Assembly: GCA_034769895.1 (NCBI GenBank)
Contig: CM068367.1
Span: 127,646,927 to 127,710,926, forward strand
Reading direction: 5' to 3'
Length of the DNA: 64,000 nucleotides
Source of the DNA: Magicicada septendecula
Lineage: Eukaryota; Arthropoda; Insecta; Hemiptera; Cicadidae
Part shown: positions 12,866-25,049 of the stretch, piece by piece
How positions within the stretch are numbered: the first letter of the stretch is position 1
How the letters are laid out: each line of letters begins with the position of its first letter
Made by a program: the position numbers and the translations under genes
The notes under the pieces: model-generated
The model's database searches: none
Told to the model about the DNA's origin: nothing
The model's input: the letters and a program-made list of their open reading frames with translations, nothing else

Positions 12866-13335
12866 TATCGGTATGGAGAACCATACATGACTTCCATGTT
12901 CTAAGATTTACATTTAAAATCATTTTCGAAATGAAATATTTCCATAGAAACTACTTCTTTCTACTGACTGTTTCAGCCTTAACCACAGTACTGTGGTCAC
13001 TAACGTATACCACCTCACGTTATCGCACTCGATTTTCACTGATGATGGAAGTCGATGGCACTGCCGAAACGTCTGGGTTTGCCGAAACCATTGGTCTACG
13101 GCCAAACAGGACGGGAAGGAATTTTAACAACAAACTACTTCTTTGTTGCCGATAACGTAGTACATATATAAAAAATTATCCCCTCCTCCTTCAACTATAA
13201 TTTTCATTTATAGAAAATACCCCCACCCCGTTCAACTAGCCTCTTCATTTATAGATATTTCATCTACGTTTCTACAGTGGATTACTAAGATATTCTTATC
13301 AGGATACTTTATTTATCAAAATTAAGTACTTTACT
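12866..13335 (+). repeat. Array head block 2
   Basis: Nearly identical to head 4. It carries the palindrome and the CTGATGA/GAAAC motif with one A-G mismatch in the stem. Nine short units follow. Confidence 0.75.
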
Positions 13336-14957
13336 CTTGTTACAACAAAAAATGTTTCAGGTAAACTACCCTTTTCCCCTAGGCGATCTTCACCAAAATC
13401 AACAGGCCTTGAGTTCTCTAAAATGTAGGGAAGTGTGCAAAACAATATTTGATTATGTTTGAATTTACGGGAGTTATCGTCCGTCATAGAATAAATTACC
13501 CTTGTTATCACATAAAACGTTGCTGGTAAACTGCACCTTTCTCTTACCTGATCTCCACCAAAATGAATAGGTCTTGAGTCCTCTACAATTCAGGAATGCA
13601 TACAAAACATTATTTGATTCTGTTTGAATGTGCGGCAGTTATCGTTCGTCATAGAAACAATTACTCTTCTTAAAAGATGAAAAGTGGCTGGTAACCTACC
13701 CCTTTCCCTTAACCGATCTTCACCAAAATCAACAGGCTTTCACTTCTTTACAATTTAGGACCGCATGCAAAAAAGTATTCGATTCTCTTTGAATTTACGG
13801 CAGTTATCGTTCGTCATAAAAAAAAATTACCCTTGTTAAAACATAAAACGTTGCTGGTAAACTACCCCTTCCTCTAACCGATCTCAACAAAATCAACAGA
13901 CCTTGAATACTCTATAATTCAAAAAGGTATGCAAAAAAGTAGTTGATTCTGTTTGAATTTACGGCAGTTATCGTTCGTCAAAGAAAAAATTACCCTTGTT
14001 AAAACATAAAATGTTGCAGGTAAACTACCCCTTTCCCTTAACCGATCTTCGCCAACACCAACAGGTCTTGAGAACTCTACAATCCAGGGCTGTATGCAAA
14101 ACATTATATGATTCTGTTTGAAGTTGCGGCTGTTATCATTTGCCATAGAAAAAATTACCCTTGTTAAAACAAAAAACGTTGCAGGTAAACTACCCCTTTC
14201 CCTTAACCAATCTTCACCAAAATCAACAGGCCTTCAGTCCATTATAATTAATGAAAGTATGTAAAACAATATTTAATTTTGTTTGAATGTGCGGCAGTTA
14301 TCGTTCGTCATAGAAACATTTACCGTTGTTAATACATAAAATGTTACCAGGTAAACTGCCCCTTTCCCTTAACCAATCTTCACTAAAAAGAATAGGTCTT
14401 GAGAACTCTACAATGCAGGGCTGTATGCAAAACATTATTTGATTCTCTGTGAATTTTATCGTTCGTCAAAGAAAAATTACTCTTGTTAAAACATAAAACG
14501 TTGCTGGTAAAGTACCCTGTTCCCTTAACCGATCTTCAACAAAATCAACAGACCTTGAGTTCTGTATAATTCAAAAAGGTATGCAAAAGAGTAGTTGATT
14601 CTATTTGAATTTACGGCATTTTTCGTTCGTCATAGAAAAAATTACCCTTGTTAAAACATAAAATGTTGCAGGTAAACTACCCCATTGCCATAACCGAGCT
14701 TCACCAAAACCAACAGGTCTTGAGAACTCTACAAATCAGGGCTGTATGCAAAAAATTATTTGTTTCTGTTTGAATTTGCGGCTGTTATCGTTTGCCATAG
14801 AAAAAAAAATCTACAGACACACACACACACACACACATTTCGAAAAATGACTTTTTTTCATGTTTTGAGTGTAGTACAATCAGAATCTGCAATAATCTCG
14901 AACACGATTTATTTGCCATCACCATACTTCCATTTCCTTAAGGAACATGGAAATAAA

Positions 14958-15426
14958 TATCGGTTTGGAGAACCATGCATGACTTCCATGTTCTAAGATT
15001 TACATTTAAAATCATTTTCGAAATGAAATATTTCCATAGAAACTACTTCTTTCTACTGACTGTTTCAGCCTTAACCACAGTACTGTGGTCACTAACGTAT
15101 ACCACCTCACGTTATCGCACTCGATTTTCACTGATGATGGAAGTCGATGGCACTACCGAAACGTCTGGGTTTGCCGAAAACATTGGTCTACGGCCAAACA
15201 GGACGGGAAGGAATTTTAACAACAAACTACTTCTTTGTTGCCGATAACGTAGTACATATATAAAAAATTATCCCCTCCTCCATCAACTATAATTTTCATT
15301 TATAGAAAATTACCCCCACCCCGTTCAACTAGCCTCTTCATTTATAGATATTTCATCTACGTTTCTACAGTGGATTATTAAGATCTTCTTATCAGGATAC
15401 TTTATTTATCAAAATTAAGTACTTTA
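14958..15426 (+). repeat. Array head block 3
   Basis: Its right half is almost identical to head 1, while its left half is closer to heads 2 and 4, which marks a crossover near 11700/15240. Five short units follow. Confidence 0.75.
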
Positions 15427-16377
15427 CTCTTGTTACAACAAAAAAACGTTTCCGGTAAACTACCCTTTCCCCGTAACCGATCATCACCAAAATCAATAGG
15501 CCTTGAGTCTTCTACAACTCAGGCACATATGTACAAATTATTTGATTCTGGTTGAATTTACGGCAGTTATCGTTCGTCATAGAAAAAATTAACCTTGTTA
15601 TCACATAAAACGTAGCACTTAAATTACCCCTTTCTCTTGACTGATCTTCACCAAAATCTTGAGTCCTCTACAATTCAGGGATGCCTGGAAAACATTATTG
15701 ATTATGTTTGAATGTGCGGCAGTTATCGTTCGTCATAGAAACAATTACTCTTGTTAAAACATAAAAGGTGGCTGGTAAACTACCCCTTTCCCTTAACCGA
15801 TCTTCACCAAAAACAACACACCTTGAGTACTCTACAATTCAGGGCTGTATGCAAAACATTATTTGATTCTCTGTGAATTTTATCGTTCGTCAAAGAAAAA
15901 ATTACTCTTGTTAAAACATAAAACGTTGCTGGTAAAGTACCCCGTTTCCCTTAACCGATCTTCAACAAAATCAACAGACCTTGAGTTCTGTATAATTCAA
16001 AAAGGTATGCAAAAGAGTAGTTGATTCTATTTGAATTTACGGCATTTTTCGTTCGTCATAGAAAAAATTACCCTTGTTAAAACATAAAATGTTGCAGGTA
16101 AACTACCCCATTGCCATAACCGATCTTCACCAAAACCAACCGGTCTTGAGAACTCTACAAATCAGGGCTGTATGCAAAAAATTATTTGTTTCTGTTTGAA
16201 TTTGCGGCTGTTATCGTTTGCCATAGAAAAAAAAATCTACTGACACACACAAACACATTTCGAAAAATGACTTTTTTCATATTTTGAGTGTAGTACAATC
16301 AGAATCTGCAATAATCTCGAACACGATTTTTTTTGCCATCACCATACTTCCATTTCCTTAAGGAACATGGAAGTAAA

Positions 16378-16846
16378 TATCGGTATGGAGAACCATAAAT
16401 GACTTCCATGTCCTAAGATTTACATTTAAAATCATTTTCGAAATGAAATATTTCCATAGAAACTACTTCTTTCTACTTACTGTTTCAGCCTTAACCACAG
16501 TACTGTGGTCACTAACGTATACCACCTCACGTTATCGCACTCGATTTTCACTGATGATGGAAGTCGATGGCACTGCCGAAACGTCTGGGTTTGCCGAAAA
16601 CATTGGTCTACGGCCAAACAGGACGGGAAGGAATTTTAACAACAAACTACTTCTTTGTTGGCGATAACGTAGTACATATATAAAAAATTATCCCCTCCTC
16701 CTTCAACTATAATTTTCATTTATAGAAAATACCCCCACCCCGTTCAACTAGCTTCTTCATTTATAGATATTTCATCTACGTTTCTACAGTGGATTACTAA
16801 GATATTCTTATCAGGATACTTTATTTATCAAAATTAAGTACTTTAC
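16378..16846 (+). repeat. Array head block 4
   Basis: Partner of head 2 at an offset of about 3512 bp, with only scattered substitutions. Ten short units follow. Confidence 0.75.
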
Positions 16847-18852
16847 TCTTGTTACAACAAAAAATGTTTCAGGTAAACTACCCTTTTCCCCTAGGCGATC
16901 TTCACCAAAATCAACAGGCCTTGAGTTCTCTAAAATGTAGGGAAGTGTGCAAAACAATATTTGATTATGTTTGAATTTACGGGAGTTATCGTCCGTCATA
17001 GAATAAATTACCCTTGTTATCACATAAAACGTTGCTGGTAAACTGCACCTTTCTCTTACCTGATCTTCACCAAAATGAATAGGTCTTGAGTCCTCTACAA
17101 TTCAGGAATGCATACAAAACATTATTTGATTCTGTTTGAATGTGCGGAAGTTATCGTTCGTCATAGAAACAATTACTCTTCTTAAAAGATGAAAAGTGGC
17201 TGGTAACCTACCCCTTTTACTTAACCGATCTTCACCAAAATCAACAGGCTTTCACTTCTTTACAATTTAGGACCGCATGCAAAAAAGTATTCGATTCTCT
17301 TTGAATTTACGGCAGTTATCGTTCGTCATAAAAAAAATTACCCTTCTTAAAACATAAAACGTTGCTGGTAAACTACCCCTTCCTCTAACCGATCTCAACA
17401 AAATCAACAGACCTTGAATACTCTATAATTCAAAAAGGTATGCAAAAAAGTAGTTGATTCTGTTTGAATTTACGGCAGTTATCGTTCGTCAAAGAAAAAA
17501 TTACCCTTGTTAAAACATAAAATGTTGCAGGTAAACTACCCCTTTCCCTTAACCGATCTTCGCCAACACCAACAGGTCTTGAGAACTCTACAATTCAGGG
17601 CTGTATGCAAAACATTATATGATTCTGTTTGAAGTTGCGGCTGTTATCATTTGCCATAGAAAAAATTACCCTTGTTAAAACAAAAAACGTTGCAGGTAAA
17701 CTACCCCTTTCCCTTAACCAATCTTCACCAAAATCAACAGGCCTTCAGTCTATTATAATTAATGAAAGTATGCAAAACAATATTTAATTTTGTTTGAATG
17801 TGCGGCAGTTATCGTTCGTCATAGAAACATTTACCGTTGTTAATACATAAAATGTTACCAGGTAAACTTCCCCTTTCCCTTAACCAATCTTCACTAAAAA
17901 GAATAGGTCTTGAGAACTCTACAATGCAGGGCTGTATGCAAAACATTATTTTATTCTCTTTGCATTTACGGCAGTTATCGTTCGTCATAGAAAAACATGG
18001 AAGTAAAAATTACCCTTGTTAAAACATAAAACGTTGCAGGTAAACTACCCCTTTCCCTTAACCGATCTTCACCAAAAACAATAGGTCTTGAGAACGCTAC
18101 AATTCAGGGCTGTATGAGAAACATTCCATAGAAACAAATTACCCTTGTTAAAACATAAAACGTTGCAGGTAAACTACCCCTTTCCCTTAACCGATCTTCA
18201 CCAAAAACAATAGATCTTGAGAACTCCGAGATTCAGGGCTGTATGCGAAACATTATTTGATTCTGTTTGAATTTGCGGCTGTTATCGTTTGCCATAGGAA
18301 AAAATTACCCTTGATAAAAAAAACGTTGAGGTAAACTATCCCTTTGCCTTAACCGATCTTCACCAAAAACAATAGGTCTTTAGTACCCTACAATTCAGGG
18401 CTGTATGCAAAAATTATTTGATTCTGTTTGAATTTGCGGCTGTTATCGTTTGCCATAGAAAAATATCAGTATGGAGAACCATACATGACTTCCATGTTCT
18501 AAGATTTATATTTAAAATCCATTTTTGAAATGAAATATTTCATAGAAACTACTTCTTTCTACTTACTGCTTCAGCCTTAACCACAGTACTGTGGTCACTA
18601 ACGTATACCACCTCACGTTATCGCACTCGATTTTCACTGATGATGGAAGTCGATGGCACTGCCGAAACGTCTGGTTTTGCACAAAACTTTGGTCTACGGC
18701 CAAGCAGGACGGGAAGGAATTTTAACAACAAACTACTTCATTGTTGCCGATAACGTAGTACATACATAAAAAATTATCCCCTCCCACTTCAACTATAATT
18801 TTCATTTATAGAAAATTACTCCCATCCCGATCAACTAGCCTCTTCATTTATA

Positions 18853-20129
18853 CGGGGTAAGTCAAAAAGTAAAGGCAAATTTTATTTTCCCTGCTCCAAT
18901 AGATGGCAGCACTGACTGAACAATGACATATCATAACCTCAAAGTTTTTTTGTTCTTTAGCTGTGTTGTTTCAGTGCTCAGCTCCATTCGTAGTGATTTC
19001 AGGGCATTTTATTATGAGTGCCCCATTTTCCGTGTGCACCAAGGAAGAAATGGGGGGAGTAAACCCTCAAGGGACTAAACCTGCGGAGATTATTCGCAGA
19101 ATGCAGCAGCAGTACGGTGAGAGCTGTCTTAGTGAACGCAAAATTTATGAGTGGATAAATCGCTTTAAAAATGGTCGTGTATCTATCTGCGATGAAGAGC
19201 GTTCAGGTAGGCCATCCACTTCGAAGACGGACAAGAACATCGAGACAGTTGAGCGAATGATTCATGATGATCGTCGTGTCAAAATTGATGATATTGCGCA
19301 TGCGTTGAACATTAGCCACGGTTCAGCAGTTGCAATCATCCACGAATCACTAAATTATCGCAAAGTGTGTGCTCGTTGGGTACCACATCGACTGACAGAC
19401 CAGCACAAACAGAAACGTTTGGAAATTTCGAAATCACATTTAAGGCGTTTAGAAGAGGAAGGAGAAGAGTTTCTCAGTCGCATAGTAACCGTTGATGAGA
19501 CGTGGGTCCATCACTTCGAACCACAGAGTAAGCGGCAGAGTATGTTGTGGAAACATCCATCCTCGCCTACAGCAAAAAAATTCAAAAAGACAAGTTTCTG
19601 CAGGATGATGATGACAGTGTTTTGGGATATGAAAGGTCCACTTCTAATTCATTACACTCCTAAAGGCCAAACAGTGAATAGTGACAGCTACTGTGAGCTA
19701 CTGCGAGATCTAAAATCCAAAATAAAAACAGAGGCGAGGAAAACTTTCAAAAGGTGTACTTTTGCTTCAGGACAATGCCTGTCCTCATACTGCGGGGAAA
19801 ACGATCCAGTGCATTCAAGATCTTGGTTTTGAGCTGCTGGAGCATCCGACCAAGCTCCAAGTCATTTTCACCTTTTTGGTCCGATGAAGGAGCACCTGCG
19901 TGAATCCAAGTTTTCGTCGGATGACGAGGTTGTGGAGGCCGTGCGCGAGTGGCTGTGCACGATGCCACAAATCTTCTTCCAGGACGGAATTACGAAGCTT
20001 GTCAAGAGATGGACCAAGTGCATAGAAGTTGAGGGAGATTATGTAGAGAAATGATGTTACTTGTCATCTTGTTTTCACAATAAAAAGTTCCTTTTTAAAA
20101 ATTTGCCTTTACTTTTTGACTTACACTCG
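18853..20129 (+). mobile_element. Near-complete mariner transposon
   Basis: The element is 1277 bp, the usual size for mariner. Its ends are inverted repeats: the left end reads CGGGGTAAGTCAAAAAGTAA and the right end, reversed, starts CGAGTGTAAGTCAAAAAGTA, continuing in both as AGGCAAATTTT. A TA at 18851-18852 and again at 20130-20131 is the expected target duplication. The uninterrupted sister heads of the surrounding array show the empty site with a single TA, which fixes both boundaries. The transposase inside is broken. Confidence 0.95.
19014..20054 (+). pseudogene. Mariner transposase, D,D34D family, frameshifted
   Basis: The N-terminal part is open from 18963; the methionine at 19014 (MSAPFSVCTK) fits better than the upstream one. 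It contains the helix-turn-helix DNA-binding region (IIRRMQQQYGE, KIYEWINRFKNGR, DEERSGRPST), the linker WVPHRLTDQHKQKR and the first catalytic aspartate in VTVDETWVHHFEP. Near 19740 the reading shifts by +1, so the second aspartate motif LQDNACPHTA lies in another frame at about 19762. Near 19845 it returns to the first frame after an apparent loss of about 11 bp where the third motif (usually YSPDLAPSDF) should start. The rest (FHLFGPMKEHL through VEGDYVEK) runs to the stop at 20052-20054. An AATAAA-like signal follows near 20080. The enzyme cannot be active as it stands. Confidence 0.93.
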
Positions 20130-20535
20130 TAGATATTTCATCTACGTTTCTACAGTGCATTATTAAGATCTTCTTATCAGGATACTTTATTTATCAAAAT
20201 TAAGTACTTTACTCTTGTTACAACAAAAAATGTTTCAGGTAAACTCCCCTTTCCCTTAACCGATCTTCACCAAAATCAACAAGCCTTCATTTCTTTACAA
20301 TTCAGGAACGCATGCAAAAAAGTATTTGATTCTCTTTGAATTTACGGCAGTTATCGTTCGTCATAGAAAAAATTACCTTTGTTAAAACATAAAATGTTCC
20401 AGGTAAACTACCCCTTTCCCTTAACCGATCTTCACCAACACCAACAAGTCTTGAGAACTCTACAATTCAGTGCTGTATGCAAAACATTATATGATTCTAT
20501 TTGCATTTGCGGCTGTTAGCGTTTCCCATAGAAAA

Positions 20536-21001
20536 TATCGGTATGGAGAACCATACATGACTTCCATGTTCTCAGATTTATATTTAAAATCATATTCGAA
20601 ATGAAATATTTCCATGGAAACTACTTCTTTCTACTTATTGCTTCAGCCTTAAACCACAGTACTGTGGTCACTAACGTATACCACCTCACGTTTTCGCACT
20701 CGATTATCACTGAGATGGAAGTCGATGGCACTGCCGAAAAGTCTGGTTTTGCAGAAAACATTGGACTACGGCTAAACAGCCCGGGAAGGAATTTTAACAA
20801 AGAACTACTTCTTTTTTGGCGATAGTGTAGTACACAAAAAATTCTCCCCTCCCCCTTCAATTATAATTTTCATTTATAGAAAAATACCCCCACCCCGTTC
20901 ACCTAACCTCTTCATTTATAGATATTTCATCTACGTTTCTACAGTGGATTATTATGAGCTTCTTATCAAGATACTTTATTTATCAAAATTAAGTACTTTA
21001 C
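20536..21001 (+). repeat. Array head block 6, degraded
   Basis: Aligned with the other heads but with several small deletions. The CTGATGA core reads CTGAGATGG and GAAAC reads GAAAAG, so the motif is lost here. Five short units and the last tail block follow. Confidence 0.7.
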
Positions 21002-21829
21002 TCCTGTTAAAACATAAAACGTTGCACGTAAACTAACCCTTTCTCTAAACCGATCTTCACCAAAATCAATAGATCTTCAGTCCTCTACAATGTAGGTATG
21101 CATGCAAAAAAATATTTCATTCTGTTTCAATTTGCGGCAGTTATCGTTCGTCATGAAAACATTTCTCTTGTTACAACATAACATGTTTCAGGTAAACTAC
21201 CCTTTCCCATTTACCGATCTTCGCCAAAATCAACAGGCCTTGAGGTCTCTACAATTTAGGAACGTATGCAAAAATTATTTGATTTTCTTTGAATTTACGG
21301 CAGTTATCGTTCGTCACAGAGAAAATTACCCTTGTTAAAACATAAAAAGTTGCAGGTAAACTACCCCTTTCTCTAAACCGATCTTCACCAAAATCAATAG
21401 ACCTTCAGTCCTCTACAATTCAGGGCTGTATGCAAAACATTATTTGATTCTGTTTGAATTTGCGGCTCTTATCGTTTGCCATAGTAAATACACTTGTTAA
21501 AATATAAAACGTTGCAGGTAAACTACCCCTTTCCCTTAACCGATCTTTAACAAAATCAACAGACCTTGAGTTCTGTATAACTCAAAAAGGTATGCAAAAG
21601 AGTAGTTGATTCGGTTTGAATTTACGGCAGTTATCGTTCGTCATAGAAAAAATTACCCTTGTTAAAACATAAAATGTTGCAGGTAAACTACCCTATTCCC
21701 TTAACCGATCTACACCAAAACCAGCAGGTCTTGAGAACTCTACAATTCAGGAATGTATGCAAAATATTATTTGATTCTGTTTGAATTTGCGGCTATCGTT
21801 TGCCATAGAAAAAAATCTACAGACAAGTA

Positions 21830-21830
<1 letters not shown>

Positions 21831-21888
<58 letters not shown>
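21831..21888. repeat. CA microsatellite (about 29 repeats)
   Basis: The longest CA run in the window, at the start of the last tail block of the array. Shorter runs mark the other tails near 12734, 14815 and 16248. Confidence 0.95.
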
Positions 21889-21890
<2 letters not shown>

Positions 21891-21995
21891 CGAAAAATGA
21901 CTTTTTTTCATGTTTTGAGTGTAGTACAATCAGAATCTGCAATAATCTCGAACACGATTTTTTTGCCATCACCATACTTCCATTTCCTTAAGGAA

Positions 21996-22584
21996 CATGT
22001 TAGTAATTATACTACACAACATGGTATTTCTTAAGCGACCGGTGCACTCACTTCGAAAAAGGGTACGTACGCGTGGATCCATCCTAACACATCCAAAATC
22101 CTGGGACCAACAAAATTACACCGGTACAAGAGACGGTGCGAAAAGCGTTTACCTTTGTGTAGTATTCATCACACGGAGATACAACAACGCTAAGAGAAAA
22201 ACGATACTCTATGACATGAGTTCACCTAACCGCAATATTATCCTCTGTAGTTTTCGTTTCCTTGAAGAATAAACGTTATAAATAAATGAAATGAGAAGTT
22301 CAAGTGTCTCACCTGGCGAGACTGTTGTAGGCGCTGGGTGGGGTATCGAGGTAAAAATCCTGAACAAACGGCTAATGATGTTCTGATCAATTTTACACTA
22401 ATATCTCTACACAAAAAAACCTACGAAAGTTACCCACATGAGGGGTAAAAAAAATTACCGACGGTATCGGTAGTGGTGACTGTAACATCCGTGATAAGAA
22501 AGTAACTCGTTTATGTATGAAACGCTGTACTTCACCAGACGGTGGATGAACGTAACTGAGACGAGCATAATGGATGAGATAGTT
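21996..22584. other. Gene-free interval
   Basis: The array stops after TTAAGGAACATG and unrelated sequence begins. No gene or repeat can be supported. Confidence 0.5.
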
Positions 22585-22690
22585 GGAAACATTATTTGCC
22601 GGGCTGTTAGAACATGGTCTAATAATAGAATGTAGAATTATCCACAGAAACAATAGACCACAGCCTAACAGCCCAGCAAATAATGTTTCC
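22585..22690. repeat. Fold-back element with about 39-bp arms
   Basis: Positions 22585-22623 and 22652-22690 are inverted copies with a few mismatches (GGAAACATTATTTGCCGGGC on the left, its complement on the right). The 28-bp loop leaves no coding space. The right arm abuts a reverse transcriptase remnant. Confidence 0.7.
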
Positions 22691-22699
22691 AAATATATC

Positions 22700-23190
22700 A
22701 TACGTCTGATACTGATTGGGATAGTAAGCTAACAAAATGTAGACGCATCTGTGGAACGATCCATAGGTACCTGAAAAATAAAACACGGAAGGATACCCAA
22801 ATTAAATTTTATATAACTGGCAGTCCCCATATTCCTGTATGCTAGTGAGACATGGACTCTTGGTAAAAGAGACGTCCAGAGGATTCAGGCACCCGAAATT
22901 AAAAGGCTGTTCCCTCTTGGAACGGAGAAGGAACGAGGATATTAGACGCGAAGATTGCACCAGGATATTAGACACGAGGATATTGAATCATTGCACCAGA
23001 AGATTCAAGACCACAGAAGGAGATGGTGTGAACACTTGAATCGCATGCCTGATATCCGTCTACCTGTGGCTACCTTGGATTATCACCCTACTGGCAAGAG
23101 AGATGTGGGTATACCTAGAAGGAGATGGGTTCCGAAACAGGTCTAACGCCTAGTCCTTGGAGTGGGTGGTGGTGATGATGATGATGACTA
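22700..23190 (+). pseudogene. Decayed non-LTR reverse transcriptase, C-terminal tail
   Basis: The start gives an ..RRRICGTIHRYLKNKTRKDTQ-like phrase, then IKFY, a YGS/W-like region in shifted frames, and from 22955 an open stretch HQKIQDHRRRWCEHLNRMPD followed by KRDVGIPRRRW. This is the usual order at the end of these elements. Several stops and frame changes are present. After the last motif comes a GGT/GAT-rich trinucleotide run at 23165-23189. Confidence 0.75.
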
Positions 23191-24138
23191 CGTCATGTTG
23201 ACCCGGCCGTGATAGCCTTAGTAACTCTATAATGGACGATGTTCAAAAAACATGTCCAAGTGAAAATAAACATCTTGATACGAACATCATATACAGTATT
23301 AGGATATTAATTGGTACATTTTAAATTCTATTTAACAAGTTTCATTTAACAATGCAAGTATTCGTTATAAGTTTTTTGCAAATCTTATTTTGTTGGGTTT
23401 ATAACCTACCAAACACGATCAGAAATAGTTTTTACAATTTACAATGTGTGTATATACACATATACACAGGACTAAAGCGCGCCCAAGCGACGGATTTTAA
23501 TGACCTTAAACTACTAATAAACCTATGCTATTAATATAATCCTACAATTTATTCATAACCAAGATCTAATGTTCCACACTGACAGTTCACGTAATAATCA
23601 AAACCTAACCGAAAATGTAATGAAGTAATATTCTGATAGCATATACAACTAATCCAGTCTACATCAGAAAACATGGAAGAGTTTCAACAATAACTATTAC
23701 TCAGTTAGAAACAACATATTAAAATATTTACGGACATCATCATTAGTGGTGGCTATCACGAACCGTTGTACACAAACCGTAACCCAGTAATAATTACGTG
23801 GAAACTTCGCTAATCAAGGCCCACGACAATACGGGCAATGCGCCCACGCGCCATAACGTAAACACATCTATTCCTATTTATACGCATACTTCTTGTTCTT
23901 TTTTGTTTCACTTTTACTTCGTACACCGTACGGCGCTCTCCTCTTCCTACTACTAAATTTAACCCTAACGGAAGGTCACGTTCCATCCGCTGCACTTTTG
24001 CTTTTCTTGGCCCCGTCGTATTTCTGTCGCCCAACTTGTCTGTAATTGATAAAAACCATACAACCACTAAAGGGTGGGAGGAGTCTTTATTTCGAGTTTT
24101 TCCGTCTTTCTCTAAATAATGACTACAGTTATTAAGCA
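23191..24138. other. Gene-free interval
   Basis: Nothing supportable; AT-rich, with small open frames without recognisable motifs. Confidence 0.5.
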
Positions 24139-24140
24139 CA

Positions 24141-24362
24141 ATGAAGATAAGAAAGCTTCAGTATGTGGGACATCTCATGAGAAATGAACAGAGATTTTAC
24201 TTACTGCGGTCCATACTACAGGGAAAAGTACTTGGAAAGAGAAGAGTTGGGCGACCGAGAAATTTACGGACCTGGTTTGGCATGAATACAACTGACTTAT
24301 TCCGTCCAGCAGCACAGAAAGTTAAAATAGTCTGTATGATATCCAACATCCGAATCGGATAG
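24141..24362 (+). pseudogene. Non-LTR reverse transcriptase terminal segment
   Basis: One open stretch of 73 codons reads RKLQYVGHLMRNEQRFYLLR, then LQGKVLGKRRVGRPRNLRTW, NTTDLFRPAAQKVKIVCMIS and NIR. This is the terminal region of a non-LTR element of a different subtype from the YGSETW tails nearby: the run GHLMRNE, QGK--GKR-VGRPR--L--W and LFR-A---V----MI-N-R is conserved in insect elements. Everything upstream of it is missing, so it is a 5'-truncated or decayed copy. Confidence 0.8.
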
Positions 24363-24420
24363 GAAGTATCAGAAGAAGAGAGTTATTAAGCAGTCTAGGA
24401 GTCAGGCAGGGTAGGCCGTT

Positions 24421-24612
24421 TGGTATACAAGGAAGGGAGTGAGACCCGCGCTACGCTTCGGCTGCCCACAGGCTGAGTCGCCCTGGGGACTGGAAAACTC
24501 GCCCTGGTTCTTTGGTACAACCAGAAATCGAATCCGAAGACCTTTACATTAGTAGTAAGTCACCATACCCATTGATCTATTAAGCCTATCTCGCTAGATA
24601 ACCAACCATAAT
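24421..24612 (-). repeat. tRNA-derived SINE, degraded
   Basis: On the minus strand a promoter-like A region near 24590-24570 is followed by a B-box-like GGATTCGATTTC (24535-24524) and then a body that begins CCAGTCCCCAGGGCGACTCA and goes on to AGCCGAAGCGTAGCGCGGG. The body is shared with the plus-strand element at 46985-47050, which supports a SINE family. There is no clear A tail or target duplication. Confidence 0.6.
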
Positions 24613-24704
24613 CGGGTAGTAATTTTAATCAAGGGAAAAATTTGGTCTGTGACTAACTCTTTGGACAGCCACACAATACTTGTCCATCTCTGTACACACG
24701 AAGT

Positions 24705-25025
24705 TTGATCAAAAAGTTCGCGCAACTTTAAGCATTGGTTCATCTACACTTACAATGGCCCCTTCAACAAAGCATCAATTGCGTAACACGATTATGCGAA
24801 CGCTGTTTTCCAGTCTTAAAAACCGTTCTGGAACGCGCTTTTTGTGTAGCCTTCAGCTCGCTTAGCGATTTTTCCCCACCTTCAATAGTCGGGAAACGTT
24901 GTCGTTTCGTGGTGCTTTTCATTATTCGGAAGAAGAAAGATCGTGTTAGGGCGAATACGGTGGTTGCGCCGTCAGTAAAATTCCTGAACAAGCAATGACT
25001 GGGGGCATTATCGGCTCGCAATTTC
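24705..25025 (-). pseudogene. Mariner transposase fragment, C-terminal part
   Basis: On the minus strand, ADNAPSHCLF near 25010 matches the second catalytic aspartate motif of mariner transposases (usually DNAPSH or DNARPH). Then come FPTIEG-E--LSELKATQK (about 24890-24840, the usual F-TIEEI-- region) and a short Q-W---W-like part. Frames change more than once. At 24712-24730 the text TTGATCAAAAAGTTCGCG resembles a mariner terminal repeat. It is a different lineage from the element at 18853. The N-terminal half was not found. Confidence 0.65.
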
Positions 25026-25049
25026 CATAAACTGCTCACTCATGAACCG

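Larger units (their letters stand above)
18464..20212 (+). repeat. Array head block 5, split by a mariner
   Basis: The head runs normally to 18850, is interrupted by the mariner with its duplicated TA, and resumes at 20132 with GATATTTCATCTACG, exactly as in the other heads. Two short units follow. Confidence 0.8.
11447..21995. repeat. Composite tandem repeat array (head, about 163-bp units, CA tail)
   Basis: The array has three parts. Heads of about 470 bp start at 11447, 12866, 14958, 16378, 18464 and 20536. They are followed by 5, 9, 5, 10, 2 and 5 shorter units of about 156-166 bp that share text such as CCCTTTCCCTTAACCGATC and GTTATCGTTCGTCATAG, 36 units by eye. Tail blocks with a CA run and a conserved region ending TTCCTTAAGGAACATG occur at about 12734-12860, 14815-14950, 16248-16372 and 21831-21995. 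Positions 11735-14437 are almost identical to 15245-17946 at an offset of about 3510 bp, which points to recent unequal exchange. No protein is encoded. A mariner interrupts the fifth head. Confidence 0.85.

Noticed and set aside
12931..20825. Repeated open frames beginning MKYFHRNYFF in the head blocks
   Set aside because: They recur because the DNA recurs. The frame is broken in head 1 and shifted in head 6, the predicted peptide has no domain, and differences do not favour silent sites.
11735..21780. CRISPR-like reading of the 163-bp units
   Set aside because: The units are contiguous without unique spacers, and the rest of the window is eukaryotic transposon DNA.
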